Assembly: GCA_963662705.2 (NCBI GenBank)
Contig: OY759767.1
Span: forward strand, 5,580,001 to 5,644,000
DNA length: 64,000 nucleotides
Direction: 5' to 3'
Source of the DNA: JAPPHA01 sp963662705
GTDB taxonomy: Bacteria > Pseudomonadota > Alphaproteobacteria > Rhodobacterales > Rhodobacteraceae
The position numbers and the translations under genes were made by a program. Shown one piece after another: positions 60,632-64,000 of this stretch. The notes below the pieces were generated by a model. It was not told the origin of the DNA. It worked only from the letters and a program-made list of their open reading frames with translations, and did not search any database. Within the stretch, counting starts at the first letter, position 1. Each line of letters begins with the position of its first letter.

Positions 60632-61527
60632 CAGATCACCCATTTCCTGTATTCGCCGGATTCCTTTTGGGCCTTGGCATATTCCTGCCGTTCCTCCTGA
60701 GTGGGTACCGTGCGGTCCTTCGGACCCGCGTACTTGATCATGGAGAGATCGAGCATCTGCACCATGGGCTCGCTCCTCGACGCTGCCCAAGCCCGGCCCT
60801 TCTTCATCTGGAACACCGCGTGAGCAGCACAGCTATAGCCCCGCGAGACACTGCCGATGCACCAGGCGGCGTTGGGCGCGAACCCGAGATCCGAGAGGGC
60901 CGCGTTGCCCGCGCCCACCACGTTCACGCCGACGTAGGACTTGCCTTCCTTCTTGCGCCTGGCGTGAAAGTGCTTCTCGATGCTGCGCTGCAGCTCGTGG
61001 TAGATGCCGTTTGTGCCGAGCTCTTCCTGCTTGAGGTGAATCGGCTCGGCCCGCGGGTCGCCGTCGCGGTGCTGGGGCTGACCCATGCCCATCACCGGCA
61101 TCTCTGCGTCCATGTAGTCGTCCACCAGTTCCTTGGCGATCTCGTCGACGCTCTTGCCTTCCTTCTGACCCCGCTCCAGGTATTTATTCATCATGTAGCC
61201 GTGGGCGGCCCCGGGACCGTGCACTCCGCCAAAGGTCATAACTCCCGCCGCCACCGCGGTGGGCAGGTTGGGGCGCCCGGCGGTGACCGCGATGGCAGAG
61301 CCTGCCGAGGGTGACATGGAGTGTTCGAGGAAGCTGCCCATCTCGTAGGTGAGCATCTTCTCCTCGGCTTCGGTAGGGATGCGGCCTTGGAAGAGCACGA
61401 ACATGGCGTCACTGAAGGAATAACCCTCCTCGGCCAGGTCGCTCAGGTTGTAGCCGCGCATCACCGTCTTTTCCCGGGTCTTGTAGGAAAGTGCGGTCTT
61501 GCGTTTGATGAGTGGATCTCTGCTCAT
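60631..61527 (-). CDS. Citrate-synthase-fold protein A (citryl-CoA lyase-like)
   Basis: 298 aa, paralogue of the next gene. MRGYNLSDLAEEGYSFSDAM and FVLFQGRIPTEAEEKMLTYE open it; GGVHGPGAAHGYMMNKYLE carries the first His region (H109); MGMGQPQHRDGDPRAEPI carries the second-His/DPRA loop; VSRGYSCAAHAVFQM the C-terminal Arg and His. The catalytic Asp, expected in NVD, is replaced (VNVVGAGN, residues 201-208). CAGGAGCC precedes the ATG at 61527. First gene of the operon. Condensing or lyase activity on an acyl-CoA and an oxo-acid is likely for the pair. Confidence 0.82.
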   Translation of the reverse strand: MSRDPLIKRKTALSYKTREKTVMRGYNLSDLAEEGYSFSDAMFVLFQGRIPTEAEEKMLTYEMGSFLEHSMSPSAGSAIAVTAGRPNLPTAVAAGVMTFGGVHGPGAAHGYMMNKYLERGQKEGKSVDEIAKELVDDYMDAEMPVMGMGQPQHRDGDPRAEPIHLKQEELGTNGIYHELQRSIEKHFHARRKKEGKSYVGVNVVGAGNAALSDLGFAPNAAWCIGSVSRGYSCAAHAVFQMKKGRAWAASRSEPMVQMLDLSMIKYAGPKDRTVPTQEERQEYAKAQKESGEYRKWVI

Positions 61528-61641
61528 GTCCAAGGCTCCTGATTCCTTCTGTTGCCGATTGGTTTTGTCCAAGTACTGTTTGGTGTCAATGCCAAAGTAA
61601 TATTGCTACCCTTGGCGACTGGTGACGAACCAGTTTTGTGG

Positions 61642-61670
61642 CCCGGGGCATTGAATCCCCGGACTTTTTT
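61642..61670 (+). terminator. Intrinsic terminator-like hairpin
   Basis: CCGGGG (61643-61648) pairs with CCCCGG (61657-61662) around CATTGAAT and is followed by AC and six T. It has the form of a plus-strand rho-independent terminator, though no intact plus-strand gene ends here. It may be a leftover from a removed gene or insulate the operon start. Confidence 0.5.
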
Positions 61671-61689
61671 GCTGGAATTGTCGGCAAAA

Positions 61690-61912
61690 TCACAGCGATT
61701 TCAGGAAGCCCAGCAGGGTATTGTCCGGCTTGAACCTCCCGGGTGCGACCCCGACGGGGCGGGTCTTCTCCATGGCCTTTTCCTTGATGCGGAGATCTGC
61801 GTGCAGGTAGACCCGCGTCGTCTCCACCGACTGATGACCGAGCCAGAGAGCGATCACCGTGCAGCCGACACCGTCGTGCAGCAACGCCATGGCGGCGCCG
61901 TGCAGCTAATGT
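61690..61912 (-). pseudogene. Tyrosine integrase, C-terminal relic
   Basis: Minus strand: AAMALLHDGVGCTVIALWLG, HQSVETTRVYLHADLRIKEK, then GRFKPDNTLLGFLKSL and a TGA. It matches the end of phage/ICE-type tyrosine recombinases with the LGHxSxxTTxxYxHAD box and catalytic Tyr. Upstream, the HxLRHTxA motif has become RARH-stop-LHGAA, so the active site is broken; the rest is lost. It lies just beyond the citrate-synthase-like operon. Confidence 0.75.
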
Positions 61913-62361
61913 CTTGCACGAGATTACAGACATGGAACGAGGCTGCTTCGCAGCAGTTCCGTGGCGGGACGGTTGTGCCTTCGCTTGTCGGCCTGTTCCT
62001 GGCTTGACGGAGGCCTTCGAGCAGACCTTACGGGCGCGCCATCCTCTCGCGGAGTTCCACCTGGACGGCTTCGAGCTTGTCCATTCGGATTCCTATCGAT
62101 CCATGCGTGCGGTGACATTCCGCTGGCCGTTCAGGATCAGACCGGCCAATGCAATTCTAACGCCAAGCACGGCAAAAAATTTCCAGCGTCATTCCGGCAT
62201 CCTGATTGCTTTGCCGAACTGATAGCCAGGCGAGGCAGGGGTCAATGACAACCTTCGACAGCATGACGGGATAAGGAATCCGGGTGTTTACGTCCGGGCG
62301 CGCAAGGAATAGCATGACCCGATTGCATCCGGAATCTGCCGGGCATACGGGAGGGCCTGGA
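61913..62361. other. Gene-free stretch before phnW
   Basis: Nothing recognised apart from possible further integrase decay near 61920-62130. The phnW promoter should lie at the right end. Confidence 0.4.
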
Positions 62362-63558
62362 ATGGCAGTCGATTTCCCCTCTTTCGACCTCGATGTCGCA
62401 GACCCGCCTTATTTGTTGACGCCCGGACCGCTCAACACGTCAGCGAATGTCAAAGCCGCGATGTTGAAGGACTGGGGGTCGCGGGACCTGGATTTCCGTA
62501 GCATGACGGCCACGCTCCGGGCCAGGTTGCTTGAAATTGCCGGGGGGCAGGACGGCGGTCTCGAATGTGTGCCCGTCCAGGGCAGCGGGACATTCGCGGT
62601 CGAGGCCATGCTCGGCTCATTGATTCCGCCCGATGCAACAACTCTCGTGTTGATCAACGGCGCTTACGGCCACCGCATGGCTGAAATCCTTCGCCGCCTC
62701 GGGCGTGCATACCACTCCGTTGACAAGGGAGACAGTCTGCCAGTGACCATCGAGGATGTGGCTGCCGCACTGGATGAACACCCCGAGATCTCTCACGTGG
62801 CCGTCGTTCACTGCGAAACCAGTACCGGAATCCTGAACCCGCTTACCGGGATTTCGGCAATGGTGAAAGGGCGAGGACGGACCTTGCTCGTCGATTCCAT
62901 GAGCGCATTTGGTGCGTTGCCCGTCGATCGGGACACGATCCGGTTCGACGCATTGGCTGCCTCGTCCAACAAGTGCCTGGAAAGCGTTCCGGGAATCGGT
63001 TTCGTGATCGCCAGTACGCCTGTCATTGAGGCGGCGGAAGGAAACAGCAGGTCCCTCAGCCTGGACCTGCATGCGCAATGGACAGGTTTGAACCGAACCG
63101 GCCAATGGCGATTCACCCCGCCGACGCATGTGGTGGCCGCCTTGATCCAAGCTCTGGAGGATCATCGATGCGAAGGTGGTGTCGAAGGACGGCGGCGCCG
63201 CTATGAAATGAACAGGGACACGCTGGTCAACGGTATGCGCGAACTCGGGTTCCGGACATTGCTTCCGGATGCCTGGCTCTCGCCGATCATCGTGACCTTC
63301 CTGTGTCCTGGTTACGAAGGTTTTGACTTCGAACGGTTCTACGCGGCGATGAAGGACAAGGGATTCGTCCTCTATCCGGGGAAACTGACGGCTGCGGACA
63401 GTTTTCGAATGGGTTGCATCGGCAGGCTCGATGCAGGTGTCATGAAACTTGCGGTGAAGGCCGTGGCCGAAACACTGACAGAACTGGGCATTCCCGACGG
63501 CGACCCCGAGGTCGATAACCACCCGGAGGCACCCGCAAGCCAGTCGGGAAACCGGTGA
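62362..63558 (+). CDS. phnW: 2-aminoethylphosphonate-pyruvate aminotransferase
   Basis: 398-aa class V aminotransferase. PhnW moves the amino group of 2-aminoethylphosphonate to pyruvate, giving phosphonoacetaldehyde and alanine. PYLLTPGPLNTSANVKAAML, VPVQGSGTFAVEAMLGSL, VVHCETSTGILNPL, LLVDSMSAFGALPVD and the PLP lysine in AASSNKCLESVPGIGFV match PhnW rather than serine-glyoxylate enzymes. The ATG at 62362 has GGAGGG six bases upstream; earlier starts at 62284 and 62314 lack one. Overlaps the phnA-like gene by one base. Confidence 0.93.
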   Translation: MAVDFPSFDLDVADPPYLLTPGPLNTSANVKAAMLKDWGSRDLDFRSMTATLRARLLEIAGGQDGGLECVPVQGSGTFAVEAMLGSLIPPDATTLVLINGAYGHRMAEILRRLGRAYHSVDKGDSLPVTIEDVAAALDEHPEISHVAVVHCETSTGILNPLTGISAMVKGRGRTLLVDSMSAFGALPVDRDTIRFDALAASSNKCLESVPGIGFVIASTPVIEAAEGNSRSLSLDLHAQWTGLNRTGQWRFTPPTHVVAALIQALEDHRCEGGVEGRRRRYEMNRDTLVNGMRELGFRTLLPDAWLSPIIVTFLCPGYEGFDFERFYAAMKDKGFVLYPGKLTAADSFRMGCIGRLDAGVMKLAVKAVAETLTELGIPDGDPEVDNHPEAPASQSGNR

Positions 63559-64000
63559 TGGAAGCGCCCGTCACGGTCAACGGGCGGAAATACGGAACGC
63601 CCCTCGTTCCGGCGATCGTGATCTGTATCGACGGATGCGAACCCGCGTATCTCGACGTGGCGGTTTCAGCCGGACTCATGCCGAGTTTCCAAAGGATCCG
63701 GAGGTCTGGAACCTCTTGACTTGCGTATTCGGCAATCCCATCCTTCACGAATCCGAACAACTTGTCGATCGCCACGGGGGTTCCTCCTGCCGTCCACGAA
63801 ATATCGGGGAACACGTTCCTCGGCCGGGAATCCGGTGAAGAAGTGATGACGAACGACGTGTCGTTCCTGAGAGCCGAGACCGTGTTCGGGGCTTTCCAGA
63901 GATCCGGAGCCAGGGTTGCGGTCGTCACCGCGAAGGACAAGCTCCAAACGCTGTTGGGAGCAGGCCTGGATTGCGGGGTAGGCACTGCAGTCTGTTTTTC
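63558..64000 (+). pseudogene. phnA: Phosphonoacetate hydrolase-like gene with in-frame TGA, partial
   Basis: Runs off the window. The frame begins VNGRKYGTPLVPAIVICIDG, CEPAYLDVAVSAGLMPSF, then a TGA at 63717-63719 (codon 54), and goes on in the same frame with IPSFTNPNNLSIATGVPPAV, SGEEVMTNDVSFLRAETVF and GARVAVVTAKDKLQTLLG. These are PhnA motifs of the alkaline-phosphatase superfamily, including CIDGCEP metal ligands and the FTNPNN nucleophile site. PhnA splits phosphonoacetate to acetate and phosphate, downstream of PhnW and PhnY. Without the stop the gene looks whole as far as visible. Confidence 0.8.

Noticed and set aside
61642..61662. Possible tRNA T-arm (GGGGATTCAATGCCCC on the minus strand)
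   Set aside because: The stem closes with an A where G53 is invariant and no acceptor, D or anticodon arms can be built around it; a terminator-like hairpin explains it better.
63717..63719. TGA in the phnA-like gene as selenocysteine
   Set aside because: The position aligns with an ordinary residue before the PSFTNPNN motif, not a catalytic Cys, and I saw no SECIS-like hairpin directly after it.

Overview
The window reads as a GC-rich alphaproteobacterial chromosome. The order fxsA / tim44-like / smr / tsaE / amgK-murU / addB-addA / trxA and the cluster hemW-rdgB-rph divergent from hrcA-grpE, with mutS convergent, are typical of that class. AddAB instead of RecBCD and the MurU/AmgK cell-wall recycling pair fit the same assignment. 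No rRNA or tRNA gene was recognised.

Layout. 1-11.2 kb: dense housekeeping genes, many coupled by 4-11 base overlaps. 11.2-17.1 kb: decayed accessory DNA holding a TRAP-transporter tail, a secreted protein of unknown function, an AAA_14/DUF4143 ATPase, an ankyrin-repeat pseudogene, a Phd/VapC-like pair with a broken toxin, and a TnpB relic. 17.1-20.8 kb: adenine deaminase next to a nucleoside hydrolase gene split by an IS256-family element with a clear 9-bp target duplication. 21-31 kb: an island with a KAP-type P-loop NTPase carrying one amber codon, an intact VapBC pair, and a zinc-ribbon/DDE transposon gene pair into which a 4.26-kb IS21-family element has inserted (5-bp duplication CTCGG). 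That IS21 element carries two passenger genes besides istA and istB. The N-terminal end of a nucleoside hydrolase lies just beyond the island, so the island may have split one ancestral gene.

31.6-41.5 kb: a D-amino-acid-dehydrogenase-like oxidase, an Asp/Glu-racemase family protein, then hemW, rdgB, rph, hrcA, grpE and mutS. 41.8-52.1 kb: a PotDBCA-like ABC importer interleaved with a two-domain cyclase, two aminotransferases, an aldehyde dehydrogenase, a RidA protein and a GntR regulator. This looks like one uptake-and-catabolism unit for an amine or amino-acid derivative. 53-56.1 kb: a histidine-ammonia-lyase homologue whose MIO triad lacks the serine, coupled to an ornithine-cyclodeaminase-like gene, then a GFA protein. 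56.2-57.4 kb: relics of a LysR regulator and an M81 (MlrC-like) peptidase.

57.4-61.5 kb: an operon of two different citrate-synthase-fold proteins, a CoA-acylating (sulfoacetaldehyde-type) aldehyde dehydrogenase and a HAD phosphatase, flanked by a decayed tyrosine integrase. 62.4-64 kb: phnW and a phnA-like phosphonoacetate hydrolase with an in-frame TGA. At least a dozen recognisable pseudogenes, two well-delimited IS elements, TA pairs and an ankyrin relic suggest a genome in active decay, as in host-associated alphaproteobacteria. That lifestyle is an inference. All family calls are by eye; no database was searched.
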